Source: Clostridiales bacterium UBA4644
GTDB lineage: Bacteria > Bacillota > Clostridia > Oscillospirales > Butyricicoccaceae
Direction: 5' to 3'
Assembly: GCA_002405755.1 (NCBI GenBank)
Contig: DHMK01000013.1
Location: forward strand, 8,680-17,489
Length of the DNA: 8,810 nucleotides
Both the position numbers and the translations under genes were made by a program. Shown in pieces: positions 1 through 7,103 of this stretch. The notes under the pieces are model-generated. The model ran no database searches and was not told the origin of the DNA. It saw only the letters and a list, made by a program, of their open reading frames with translations. Numbering within the stretch: the first letter of the stretch is position 1; each line of letters begins with the position of its first letter.

Positions 1-1
1 C

Positions 2-1393
2 ACCCAGCACATCGGCGCTTACCGGGTCAAGCTCAACGGCAGAGACATCACCTTTCTGGATACCCCCGGCCACGCGGCCTTCACCTCCATGCGCGCCCGG
101 GGCGCGCAGGTGACGGACATCGCCATCCTGGTGGTGGCGGCGGACGACGGCATCATGCCCCAGACCGTGGAGGCCATCAACCACGCCAAGGCGGCGGGCG
201 TTCCGCTGATCGTGGCGGTCAATAAGATCGACAAGCACAACGCCGACCCCGACCGGGTCCTGCAGCAGCTGACGGAATACGGTCTGGTGCCCGAGGAATG
301 GGGCGGCGAGACCATCGTCTGCCCCATCTCCGCCTTGAAGCACGAGGGCATCGACAATCTGCTGGAGATGGTATTGCTGACGGCGGATATGCTGGAGCTG
401 AAGGCCAACCCCGACCGTCTGGCCAAGGGCACCGTCATCGAGGCCAAGCTGGACCGGGGCCGCGGCCCCGTGGCCACCGTGCTCATCCAGAACGGCACGC
501 TGCGCTCCGGCGACATCGTCATCGCAGGGACGGCCGTGGGCCGCGTCCGCGCCATGAACGACGAAAAGGGCCGCAGGCTGGAAGAGGCCGGCCCCTCCGT
601 TCCCGTGGAGATCGTGGGCCTGGGCGAGGTGCCCGGCGCAGGCGACGTGTTTTACGCCGTGGAGGACGAGCGCATGGCCCGCACGCTGGCGGAAAAGCGG
701 AAATTCGAGGAAAAGGAAAAGCAGGCGGCCGCCGTTCAGAAGGTCACGCTGGAGAATCTCTTCTCCTCCATCGAGCAGGGCAGCGTGAAGGACCTGAACA
801 TCATCGTCAAGGCCGACGTGAAGGGCTCTGCCGAGGCCGTCAAGGCTTCGCTGGAGAAGCTCTCCAACGACGAGGTCCGCGTCCGGGTGATCCACAACGG
901 CGTGGGCGGCATCAACAACAGCGACGTGATGCTGGCCGAGGCGTCCAACGCCATCATCGTGGGCTTCAACGTGCGGCCGGAGGCCGGCGTTGCCGAGGAG
1001 GCCGAGCGGGCCAAGGTGGATGTGCGGCTGTATCGGGTCATTTACGACTGCCTGGAGGAGATCGAGCAGGCCATGCGCGGCATGCTGGCCCCCACCTTCA
1101 AGGAGGTCGTTCTGGGCCATGCGGAGATCCGCGAGACCTTCAAGGTCAGCGGCGTTGGCACCATTGCCGGCTGCTATGTGAAGGACGGCAAGATGCAGCG
1201 CAACGAAAAGGTCCGCCTGATCCGGGACAGCATCGTCGTCTACGAGGGCGAGCTGGCCAGCCTGAAGCGCTTTAAGGACGACGCCCGCGAGGTGGCCGCA
1301 GGCTTTGAATGCGGCATGAGCTTTGAGAAGTTCAACGACGTCAAGGTGGGCGATATCGTGGAGGCCTTCGTCATGGAGGAAGTCAAGCGGTAA
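2..1393 (+). CDS. infB: Translation initiation factor IF-2, C-terminal 463 residues (5' end outside the window)
   Basis: IF-2 is the GTPase that brings initiator fMet-tRNA to the 30S subunit and promotes subunit joining. The open frame runs into the left edge, so the N-terminal region and the P-loop are missing. The first residues seen are TQHIGAY, the switch I/G2 region. Then come G3 DTPGH (window residues 20-24, with the catalytic His at 24), G4 NKID (74-77) and G5 SAL (110-112). The rest matches domains II to IV, including the blocks VPGAGD, IHNGVGGI, ASNAIIVGFNVRP, the fMet-tRNA-binding C-terminal domain with KVSGVGTIAGCYV, and the ending FNDVKVGDIVEAF. No frameshift or stop interrupts it. 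It is followed after 12 nt by rbfA, the usual arrangement in the nusA-infB operon. Identification is very secure; only the true start is unknown. Confidence 0.98.
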   Translation, partial: TQHIGAYRVKLNGRDITFLDTPGHAAFTSMRARGAQVTDIAILVVAADDGIMPQTVEAINHAKAAGVPLIVAVNKIDKHNADPDRVLQQLTEYGLVPEEWGGETIVCPISALKHEGIDNLLEMVLLTADMLELKANPDRLAKGTVIEAKLDRGRGPVATVLIQNGTLRSGDIVIAGTAVGRVRAMNDEKGRRLEEAGPSVPVEIVGLGEVPGAGDVFYAVEDERMARTLAEKRKFEEKEKQAAAVQKVTLENLFSSIEQGSVKDLNIIVKADVKGSAEAVKASLEKLSNDEVRVRVIHNGVGGINNSDVMLAEASNAIIVGFNVRPEAGVAEEAERAKVDVRLYRVIYDCLEEIEQAMRGMLAPTFKEVVLGHAEIRETFKVSGVGTIAGCYVKDGKMQRNEKVRLIRDSIVVYEGELASLKRFKDDAREVAAGFECGMSFEKFNDVKVGDIVEAFVMEEVKR

Positions 1394-1405
1394 AAGGAGG
1401 GTTCT

Positions 1406-1813
1406 ATGCCATATAATTCAAACCGGGTCCAGCGCATCAGCGAGGAGGTCGCAAGGGAGCTTTCGGTGCTGCTGCGCAGCGTGAAGGACCCCCGGGTGTC
1501 GCAGGTGATGCTGTCGGTGGTGCGCTGCGAGGTCACCAACGATATGCGCTGGTGCAGAGTTTATCTCAGCGCCCTGGGCGAGCACGACAAAAAGGAGCTG
1601 AAGCGGGGGCTTTTGTCCTGCTCCGGCTTTCTGCGGCGGGAGCTGGCCCAGCGGCTGCGGCTGCGCTACACGCCGGAGCTGGTCTTCGTTATGGACGATT
1701 CCATCGCCCACGGCGCTCATATCGCCGCCGTTTTGAACACGCTGGACCTCCCGGAGGACGCGCCGGACGCGCCGGAGGATGGGGAGGAGGCCCGGGATGA
1801 GCAGGCCCGTTGA
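1406..1813 (+). CDS. rbfA: 30S ribosome-binding factor A
   Basis: RbfA is a small KH-domain protein that binds immature 30S subunits and helps 16S rRNA 5'-end processing and cold adaptation. The 135-residue product fits the family length. Visible family features are the N-terminal NRVQRISEEVARELS, the VKDPRV block, the V-R-C-E-V beta strand and the KH-like helix-turn with SCSGFLRREL (about residues 71-80; Gly74), then LRYTPELVFVMDDSI. The start is supported by AAAGGAGG about 5 nt before the ATG. The C-terminal tail (about residue 115 on) is acidic, reading PEDAPDAPEDGEEARDEQAR, and contains a tandem DAP repeat; it overlaps the start of nrnA by 17 nt. The tail is probably disordered (inference). 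The neighbours infB and nrnA are the standard Firmicutes ones. Confidence 0.96.
   Translation: MPYNSNRVQRISEEVARELSVLLRSVKDPRVSQVMLSVVRCEVTNDMRWCRVYLSALGEHDKKELKRGLLSCSGFLRRELAQRLRLRYTPELVFVMDDSIAHGAHIAAVLNTLDLPEDAPDAPEDGEEARDEQAR
1757..1774 (+). repeat. Two tandem copies of GACGCGCCG in the rbfA tail
   Basis: GACGCGCCG is present twice in a row, in frame, encoding Asp-Ala-Pro twice inside the acidic tail of RbfA. The unit is nine bases, so copy-number change would keep the frame. It sits just upstream of the nrnA ribosome binding site. Confidence 0.8.
1781..1790 (+). promoter_or_regulatory. Ribosome binding site that fixes the nrnA start
   Basis: GGGGAGGAGG lies inside the 3' end of rbfA, 6 nt before the ATG at 1797. 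An in-frame ATG at 1779 lies upstream of this site and lacks its own, so 1797 is the better start. Confidence 0.75.
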
Positions 1814-2762
1814 CCTTGTGGAGGCCGGCGAGTGGCTGCTGGAGCACGACGGCTATCTGATCCTGACCCATCGCCGTCCCGACGGCGACACCGTGGGCAG
1901 CGCTGCGGCCCTGTGCCGTGGGCTGCGGCAAAAGGGCAAGCAGGCCTTCGTTTTTCCCAATGAGGACCTGACGCCCCGGCTGGGCTTTCTGCTGGAGGGG
2001 CTTACGGCCCCGGCGGGGCTTCTGCCGGCCCATATCCTGGCCGTGGACATTGCCGACGCCGCGCTGCTCACCGAGGGGGAGGCCCCTTACGGGAGCCGGG
2101 TGGATCTCTGTATCGACCACCATCCCTCCAACACCGGCTATGCCTCGCAGCTCCTGCTGCAGCCAAAGGCCGCCGCGGCGGGGGAGACGGTGCTTTCTCT
2201 GCTGGAGACCATGGGCGTTTTGCCCGATCTGCCCATGTGGGAGGCCCTTTATATCGCCGTGGCCACCGACACCGGCTGCTTCCGCTTTTCCAACACAACG
2301 CCCTTTTCCCATGAGATCGCCGCCCGGGCCATCCGGGCGGGGCTGGATTTTCACCGGCACAATCATACCTTTTTTGAGGCCAAGAGCAAGCTCCGCTTCG
2401 CCGTCGAGCGGCAGATGATGGACCGGCTGCGGTTTTCGCCGGACGGCAGGATCTGCTGCTCCTGGCTGGACCGGGACTGGCTGGATGCCATCGGCGCAGG
2501 CGACGACGAGCTGGACAATCTCTCCACCCTGACCATGGGGCTGGAGGGGGTGGACTGCGGCATCATCCTCACCCAGAACCGAAGGGACGGGCGGTATAAG
2601 GTCTCCGTCCGCACCCACAAGCCTGCGGACGCCAGCCGCATCTGCCAGCATTTTGGCGGCGGGGGCCATCCCCGGGCGGCGGGCTGTACCGTAGACGGGC
2701 CTGCGGAGCAGGCGGCGCGCCGTCTGATGGCGGCGGCAGAGGAGGAGCTGGAGACATGCTGA
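1797..2762 (+). CDS. nrnA: DHH/DHHA1 phosphoesterase: oligoribonuclease (nanoRNase) / pAp phosphatase NrnA
   Basis: NrnA degrades 2-5 nt RNA fragments to mononucleotides and removes the 3'-phosphate from pAp, using metal ions in the cytosol. The 321-residue product has the DHH-family motifs in order: HRRPDGDTVGS (residues 25-35, motif I with Asp29 and Asp31), an Asp in AVDIAD (Asp84, motif II), DHHPSNT (Asp107-His108-His109, motif III), and TDTGCFRFSNTT (Asp158, motif IV). The C-terminal DHHA1 substrate-binding domain ends with GGGGHPRAAG (about 287-296). All expected metal ligands are present, so it should be active. The start at 1797 is chosen because of the GGGGAGGAGG site 6 nt upstream. 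It overlaps rbfA by 17 nt and truB by 7 nt, which suggests translational coupling. The exact substrate preference cannot be read from sequence, but NrnA is the family member usual at this locus. Confidence 0.93.
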   Translation: MSRPVDLVEAGEWLLEHDGYLILTHRRPDGDTVGSAAALCRGLRQKGKQAFVFPNEDLTPRLGFLLEGLTAPAGLLPAHILAVDIADAALLTEGEAPYGSRVDLCIDHHPSNTGYASQLLLQPKAAAAGETVLSLLETMGVLPDLPMWEALYIAVATDTGCFRFSNTTPFSHEIAARAIRAGLDFHRHNHTFFEAKSKLRFAVERQMMDRLRFSPDGRICCSWLDRDWLDAIGAGDDELDNLSTLTMGLEGVDCGIILTQNRRDGRYKVSVRTHKPADASRICQHFGGGGHPRAAGCTVDGPAEQAARRLMAAAEEELETC

Positions 2763-3673
2763 ACGGGATCCTGCTGCTGGACAAGCCCCAGGGCTTTACC
2801 TCTCACGACGCGGTGGCCAAGCTCCGGGGCATGCTCCGGCAGAAGCGCATCGGCCACGCCGGGACGCTGGACCCCATGGCCACGGGACTGCTGGTGGTGC
2901 TGCTGGGCAACGCCACCCGGGCCTCCGATCAGGCTGCGGGGCAGCAGAAGGAATATCTGGCCCGGCTGCGGCTGGGGCTGGAGACCGACACGGAGGACAT
3001 CACCGGCCGGATCCTGGCGCAGCGGCCCGTGACCGTGGGGAGGGAAGCGCTGGAGGCTGTTTTGCCCCGGTTCACCGGGGAGCTTCTGCAGCGGCCGCCC
3101 ATGTATTCCGCCCTGCAGGTGGACGGCCAGCGGCTCTATGCCCTGGCCCGCAAGGGCGCGGCGGTGGAGCTTGCGCCCCGGCCCATCACCGTCTCCCGGC
3201 TCTCGCTGCTGCCCCCGGCGGAGGAGCTGCCGGCGGGCGACTTTGATCTGCAGGTGGTCTGCTCCAAGGGGACCTATATCCGCTCCCTCTGCCGGGATCT
3301 GGGGCAGGCGCTGGGCTGCGGCGGCTGTATGGCCGCGCTGCGGCGGGTGCGTTCCGGCGGATTTTCTCTGGAGGACGCGCTGACCCTTGCGCAGATCGCG
3401 GCTGCGCTGGAAGCGGGCGCGCTGGAGGAGCATATCCTGCCCACGGACCGGGTCTATGAAGCCCTGCCCGCCGTTTGGCTCAATGAGGCCGGGGATATTC
3501 GCGCGTCCCACGGGGCTTTTTTCACAGAGGAGCAGCTTTCCCGGGGGGAGCTCCCGCCGGAGGGGGCGCTTTGCCGGGTCTATGACAGCGGCGGCGCTTT
3601 TCGTCAGGTGGGACAGGTCCGTCCGCTGGAAAAGGGCGGGCTGGCCATTTTCTGTAAGACCAATTTTTGCTGA
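2756..3673 (+). CDS. truB: tRNA pseudouridine(55) synthase
   Basis: TruB isomerises U55 in the T-loop of tRNAs to pseudouridine. The 305-residue protein opens with GILLLDKPQGFTSHDAV and carries the catalytic motif GHAGTLDPMATGLL with the nucleophile Asp39. Further TruB blocks are PPMYSALQVDGQRLYALAR (from about residue 114, with Tyr117 stacking on the target base in the family) and CSKGTYIRSLCRDLG (169-183). A C-terminal extension of about 80 residues is consistent with the Firmicutes TruB C-terminal domain. The ATG overlaps the nrnA stop in ATGCTGA. The upstream purine-rich stretch GGAGGAGCTGGAG inside nrnA can act as the ribosome binding site. The gene is complete and unremarkable for this operon. 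Confidence 0.97.
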   Translation: MLNGILLLDKPQGFTSHDAVAKLRGMLRQKRIGHAGTLDPMATGLLVVLLGNATRASDQAAGQQKEYLARLRLGLETDTEDITGRILAQRPVTVGREALEAVLPRFTGELLQRPPMYSALQVDGQRLYALARKGAAVELAPRPITVSRLSLLPPAEELPAGDFDLQVVCSKGTYIRSLCRDLGQALGCGGCMAALRRVRSGGFSLEDALTLAQIAAALEAGALEEHILPTDRVYEALPAVWLNEAGDIRASHGAFFTEEQLSRGELPPEGALCRVYDSGGAFRQVGQVRPLEKGGLAIFCKTNFC

Positions 3674-3683
3674 AGCCTTTTGC

Positions 3684-3691
3684 AAAGGAGG
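3684..3691 (+). promoter_or_regulatory. Ribosome binding site that fixes the ribF start
   Basis: AAAGGAGG lies 6 nt before the ATG at 3698. An in-frame TTG at 3680 lies upstream of this site and would translate through it, so it is not the likely start. The same TGCAAAGGAGG string recurs before the M20 gene. Confidence 0.8.
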
Positions 3692-3697
3692 GCGCTT

Positions 3698-4585
3698 ATG
3701 ACGGATGCAGCACAGCCCCGGGGCCGGGTGGTGGCGCTGGGCTTTTTCGATGGAGTCCACCGGGGCCACCGGGCCATTTTGCAAAGGGCTGCGGCGCTGG
3801 CGGCGGAGAAGGGGCTGGAATGCGCCGCCGTCACCTTTGAGACACATCCCCGGGCCTATGTTCTGGGCCGCGCGCCGGAGCTGATCGTTTCCTTTGCCCG
3901 GCGCTGCGAGCTTTTGCGGCAGGCGGGGGCTTCGCTGGTGGTGGCGCTGCCCTTCGACCGGCAGATGGCCGAGACCTCGCCGGAGGAGTTTGCCGCCATG
4001 CTGCGGGAGCGCTACCGGGCGCAGGCGGTGGTCTGCGGGGAAAATTACCGCTTCGGCTGCCGCGCCGCCGGAACGCCGGAGGACCTGCGCCGGTTCGGGC
4101 TGGAGACCTGTGTTGTGCCGCCGGTGCTCTACGGAGGGCGGCCCGTTTCCTCCACCCGGATCCGGGAATGCGTCCGGGAGGGCAAGGTGGGCCTGGCCCG
4201 CCGCCTGCTGGGCCGGCCCTTTCAGCTGGAGGGCGGCGTGGCCCACGGCTTTCAGGTGGGCCGCAAGCTGGGCTTTCCCACGGTCAACCTGGCGGTGGAG
4301 CCGGGGCTTCTGCTGCCCGCAAGGGGCGTTTATGTGACCGAGACGGCGCTGCCGGAGGGAGTCTTTCGGGCCGTTACCAACGTCGGCTCCCGCCCCACCT
4401 TTACCCAGGCGGATATCGTCAGCGTGGAGAGCTATCTGCTGGGCTTTTCCGGCGACCTTTACGGCCGGGAGGTGCAGGTGCGCTTTTTGAAATATCTCCG
4501 GCCGGAGCGCCCCTTTGAAAGCGCCCAGGCCCTTTCTCAGCAGATCGCCCGGGACGTGCAGGCTGCGCTGGACTGGAGAGGGTAA
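3698..4585 (+). CDS. ribF: Bifunctional riboflavin kinase / FAD synthetase
   Basis: RibF phosphorylates riboflavin to FMN and then adenylylates FMN to FAD in the cytosol. The 295-residue protein has both modules. The N-terminal nucleotidyltransferase domain shows GFFDGVHRGH (residues 15-24, the HxGH signature) and STRIR (152-156). The C-terminal riboflavin kinase domain shows GRKLGFPTVN (188-197), GVYVTE, VTNVGSRPTF and VESYLLGF, whose Glu244 corresponds to the conserved catalytic Glu of riboflavin kinases. The N-terminal lead before the first strand is short, about 10 residues, which is acceptable for the family. It follows truB by 24 nt and is the last standard gene of the nusA-infB operon. 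No RFN (FMN) riboswitch can lie in such a short gap, so expression should follow the operon. Confidence 0.96.
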   Translation: MTDAAQPRGRVVALGFFDGVHRGHRAILQRAAALAAEKGLECAAVTFETHPRAYVLGRAPELIVSFARRCELLRQAGASLVVALPFDRQMAETSPEEFAAMLRERYRAQAVVCGENYRFGCRAAGTPEDLRRFGLETCVVPPVLYGGRPVSSTRIRECVREGKVGLARRLLGRPFQLEGGVAHGFQVGRKLGFPTVNLAVEPGLLLPARGVYVTETALPEGVFRAVTNVGSRPTFTQADIVSVESYLLGFSGDLYGREVQVRFLKYLRPERPFESAQALSQQIARDVQAALDWRG

Positions 4586-4638
4586 AAAAAGCCCTCGCCG
4601 CTGTTTTTCTCACCCCTCGTGCAAAGGAGGAAACGCAA

Positions 4639-6150
4639 ATGGATCAATTCTTTCGGGATCTCTGGGCGGGCGTCCAGATCTTCCACAGCAATTTCACCGC
4701 CCGCTACGGCGCGCTGGTCAACACGGTCTTTCTTTCCGCCGTGGCGGCCGTGTTTCTCTATGCGCTGCTGCGGGCCATCGCCGCAGGCCGCCGGGGCAGA
4801 CGGAGCGCCTCCACCCTGCACCAGCGCCAGCCGGACCCCGTTCTGACGGAGCGGGCCGCCGAGAGCCTTGCCATGGCCATCCGCATCCCCAGCGTCACCG
4901 GCGAGCCCGGCCCCATGGGGGAGATGGCGCGGTTTTTGAAGGAGCGCTATCCCAACGCCGCCCGGACGATGGAGTTTTCTCCCCAGCCGGACGGCAGTCT
5001 GCTGCTTTGCTGGAGGACCCGGGAGCGCACGGACAACGACCCGGTGCTGTTCTGCGGCCATCTGGACGTGGCCCCCGGCGGCGACGGCTGGACCCAGTGC
5101 GGCCCCTTTGAGGGTCTGCGCAGCGAGGGCCGGATCTGGGGCCGGGGCGCCATGGACTGCAAGGGCATCGTGGTGGCCATGCTGGAGGCGGCGGAGGCGC
5201 TGATCGGCGCGGATTTTTCGCCCCGGCGGGATGTTTATTTTGCCTTTGGCTGCGATGAGGAGACCGGCGGCGGTCAGGGCGCGGGAGCCATGGCGCGGCT
5301 GCTGGAGAAGCAGGGCCTGCAGTTCAGCCTTGTGATGGACGAGGGCGGCGCGTTTCAGGATATTTACCGGGACGGCCGCTATTATTCCGCCGCCTACATC
5401 GGCATGGGCGAAAAGCGGCACTGCGAATATAAGCTCACCGTTACCGCCCCCGGCGGCCACAGCAGCGAGCCGGGCCGCAGCACGGCGCTGGGCATGCTCA
5501 GCGAGGCGGTGTGCCGGGTGGAGAGCGTTCAGCCCCATCCCCACATCCTGCCCATCGTCTGGGACCAGCTGGACGAGACCATCTCCACCTTCCCCTTTAT
5601 CAAGCGGTTTTTCATCGCCAACAAGCCGCTGCTCAAGCTCTTTTCCGGCCGCATCTTCCGGGACGATCCCGCGGTCAGCGCCCTGATCCGCAGCACCCTT
5701 GCCGCCACCAAGATGGACGGCAGCTTCCCGGCGCTGAACATGCTGCCCCAGAGCGCCTGCGCCTATTTCGACGCCCGTCTGCTGCCCTCCGATCCGCCGG
5801 AGAAGCTGCTGCGGGGCCTGCAGGATCTGGTGGCCGATCTGCCGGCGGAGGCCGAGCTGGTCAATCCCGGGGAGGAGAGCTTCATCACCTCCAAAAAGCA
5901 GCCCATGTATCGGCTTTTGCTGGGGGCCATCGAGGAGCTTTATCCCCGTCTGCCCGTGATCCCCACGCTGATGACGGCCTCGGAGGACGCCCGGCACTAT
6001 TCCGCCCTCAGCGACTGCATCCTGCGGTTCGCGCCCATCACCCTGGGGCAGGAGGGCGGCGCAAACACCCATGAGGGCGACGAGTATCTCTCCGAGCAGT
6101 CGCTGGGGCTGGCGGTGGAGTTTTACCAGACGCTGATGAAAAAGCTATGA
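4639..6150 (+). CDS. Membrane-anchored M20 family zinc metallopeptidase, PM20D1/carboxypeptidase S-like
   Basis: A 503-residue protein with an N-terminal hydrophobic segment (about residues 25-44) followed by a basic stretch (GRRGRR, 50-55), then an M20 peptidase domain. The co-catalytic zinc site is complete: GHLDVAP (His141, Asp143), GRGAMDCKG (Asp173), DEET (catalytic Glu207, ligand Glu208), MDEGG (Asp234) and THEGDEY (His478). The dimerisation domain lies between, starting near GGHSSEPG. Family knowledge: M20 enzymes hydrolyse amide bonds next to a free carboxylate, and the PM20D1/CPS1 branch acts on N-acyl amino acids or small peptides. The ligand spacing and length favour that branch over DapE or ArgE (inference). 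AAAGGAGG lies 8 nt before the ATG. It follows ribF by 53 nt and shares an ATGA overlap with the next gene. The substrate is unknown. Confidence 0.9.
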   Translation: MDQFFRDLWAGVQIFHSNFTARYGALVNTVFLSAVAAVFLYALLRAIAAGRRGRRSASTLHQRQPDPVLTERAAESLAMAIRIPSVTGEPGPMGEMARFLKERYPNAARTMEFSPQPDGSLLLCWRTRERTDNDPVLFCGHLDVAPGGDGWTQCGPFEGLRSEGRIWGRGAMDCKGIVVAMLEAAEALIGADFSPRRDVYFAFGCDEETGGGQGAGAMARLLEKQGLQFSLVMDEGGAFQDIYRDGRYYSAAYIGMGEKRHCEYKLTVTAPGGHSSEPGRSTALGMLSEAVCRVESVQPHPHILPIVWDQLDETISTFPFIKRFFIANKPLLKLFSGRIFRDDPAVSALIRSTLAATKMDGSFPALNMLPQSACAYFDARLLPSDPPEKLLRGLQDLVADLPAEAELVNPGEESFITSKKQPMYRLLLGAIEELYPRLPVIPTLMTASEDARHYSALSDCILRFAPITLGQEGGANTHEGDEYLSEQSLGLAVEFYQTLMKKL

Positions 6151-7079
6151 GACGCAGAAAAACAGGCCCCTCCATCCGCTGGAGGGGCATTTTCACAGCA
6201 GCGGCGGCGTTGGCGCTGGCGCTTTTAGCGGCGGCGGGCTATGCGGGGGAGTGGCTTCGCCCGCGCCGGGAGGCCTTTCCCGACGGGGCGCCGGCGGAGG
6301 AGACCGGCCTGACCCTGTATATGGCGGACGTGGGCCAGGGGCTGGCCATGCTGCTGCAGTGCGGCGGCGAGAGCGCCGTCATCGATACAGGCCCGCCGGG
6401 CACGGCGGAGGAGTTTGCCAGGGAGGTGTCTGTCCGGGCCCCGGAGGGGCTGAAATATGTCTTTCTGACCCATCCCCATCAGGATCACTGCGGCGGAGCG
6501 CAGGCGCTGTTTTCCGCCGTGGAGGCAGAGACGCTGGTGATCTCCGACTGCGGCGACCGGGAGGCGGCGCTGATCCAGGCGGGAGACTGGCTGGGGGCCT
6601 CCGACGCCCAGATCGACTTCACCGCCGCCGGGCGGGAATATACCCTGGGCGGGGCGAAGCTGGCGGTGCTCCATCCCGCCCCCGGCTTCGAAAGCGACGA
6701 CGCCAACGAATGGTCGCTGGTGATCCGGGCGGAATATGCCGGGACGGCGCTGCTGTTCACCGGCGATCAGGTCCAGCAGGTGGAAAACAGCCTGATCCCG
6801 CTGGAGCGGGTGGACATTCTGCAGGTGGGACACCACGGCAGCAACACCTCCTCCGGGGCGGCGTTTTTGGAAAATATCGCGCCGGATCTGGCGCTGATCA
6901 GCGTTGGGGCAGACAATTCCTACGGCCATCCCCACAAAAAGGTCCTCCAGCGCCTGCGGGAGACGGGGGCGGAGATCCTGCGCACCGATCAGTGCGGGGC
7001 CATCACCGTTACCGTGGCGCCGGAGGGCGGCTGGTCTGTTTGGACGGAGCGGGGAGAAGACCGGGACGCGGCCCCGTAA
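6147..7079 (+). CDS. Exported or anchored ComEC-type MBL-fold metallohydrolase
   Basis: A 310-residue protein with a basic N-terminus (MRRRK), a hydrophobic Ala/Leu segment (about 14-33) that is either a signal peptide or an anchor, and a metallo-beta-lactamase fold of the type found at the C-terminus of ComEC. Visible motifs are ADVGQGLAMLL (the ComEC-like DVGQG strand), IDTG, THPHQDHCGG (His109, His111, Asp113, His114), LLFTGD (Asp207) and VGHHGSNTSS (His229, His230). The large membrane channel domain of true ComEC is absent, so this is not a DNA-uptake channel. Stand-alone relatives are frequent in Clostridia and are often labelled ComEC/Rec2-like; a nuclease or phosphodiesterase activity is possible but unproven. 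The start overlaps the M20 stop as ATGA and has no strong ribosome binding site of its own, so translation is likely coupled. Confidence 0.88.
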   Translation: MRRRKTGPSIRWRGIFTAAAALALALLAAAGYAGEWLRPRREAFPDGAPAEETGLTLYMADVGQGLAMLLQCGGESAVIDTGPPGTAEEFAREVSVRAPEGLKYVFLTHPHQDHCGGAQALFSAVEAETLVISDCGDREAALIQAGDWLGASDAQIDFTAAGREYTLGGAKLAVLHPAPGFESDDANEWSLVIRAEYAGTALLFTGDQVQQVENSLIPLERVDILQVGHHGSNTSSGAAFLENIAPDLALISVGADNSYGHPHKKVLQRLRETGAEILRTDQCGAITVTVAPEGGWSVWTERGEDRDAAP

Positions 7080-7081
7080 AA

Positions 7082-7103
7082 CGCGGAAAAACCGGATTTT
7101 TTT
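7082..7103 (+). terminator. Possible weak terminator after the MBL gene
   Basis: Just downstream of the stop codon, CGG-AAAAA-CCG can form a 3-bp stem, followed by GA and seven T (7097-7103). The stem is too short for a convincing intrinsic terminator; a longer imperfect pairing with the end of the gene is possible. Its position directly before the asnA promoter fits a transcript end, but this remains weak. Confidence 0.25.

Noticed and set aside
298..1275. Alternative + strand frame inside infB
   Set aside because: The translation is dominated by Arg, Gly and His repeats, and the region is fully explained by IF-2.
1412..1417. TATAAT at the start of rbfA
   Set aside because: It lies in conserved coding sequence (codons for PYNSN), with no -35 at proper distance.
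1779..1796. Earlier ATG for nrnA at 1779
   Set aside because: The strong ribosome binding site GGGGAGGAGG (1781-1790) lies downstream of it and serves the ATG at 1797.
3680..3697. TTG start for ribF at 3680
   Set aside because: It would put the ribosome binding site inside the gene; ATG 3698 has ideal spacing and the protein then begins just before the conserved first strand.
2363..4246. Long antisense open frame (over 600 codons) on the minus strand across nrnA, truB and ribF
   Set aside because: It lies opposite three clearly conserved genes, shows no recognisable domain and is rich in Pro, Gly, Arg and Gln, as expected for the complement of GC-rich coding sequence.
4583..4612. Possible terminator between ribF and the M20 gene (A-run, short AGC/GCT pairing, T-run)
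   Set aside because: The stem is only about three base pairs unless a bulge is allowed, with no GC-rich core; not convincing as an intrinsic terminator.
4537..6072. Long minus-strand open frame opposite the M20 gene
   Set aside because: The + strand frame has a complete zinc site and a ribosome binding site; the antisense translation has neither motifs nor a plausible start.
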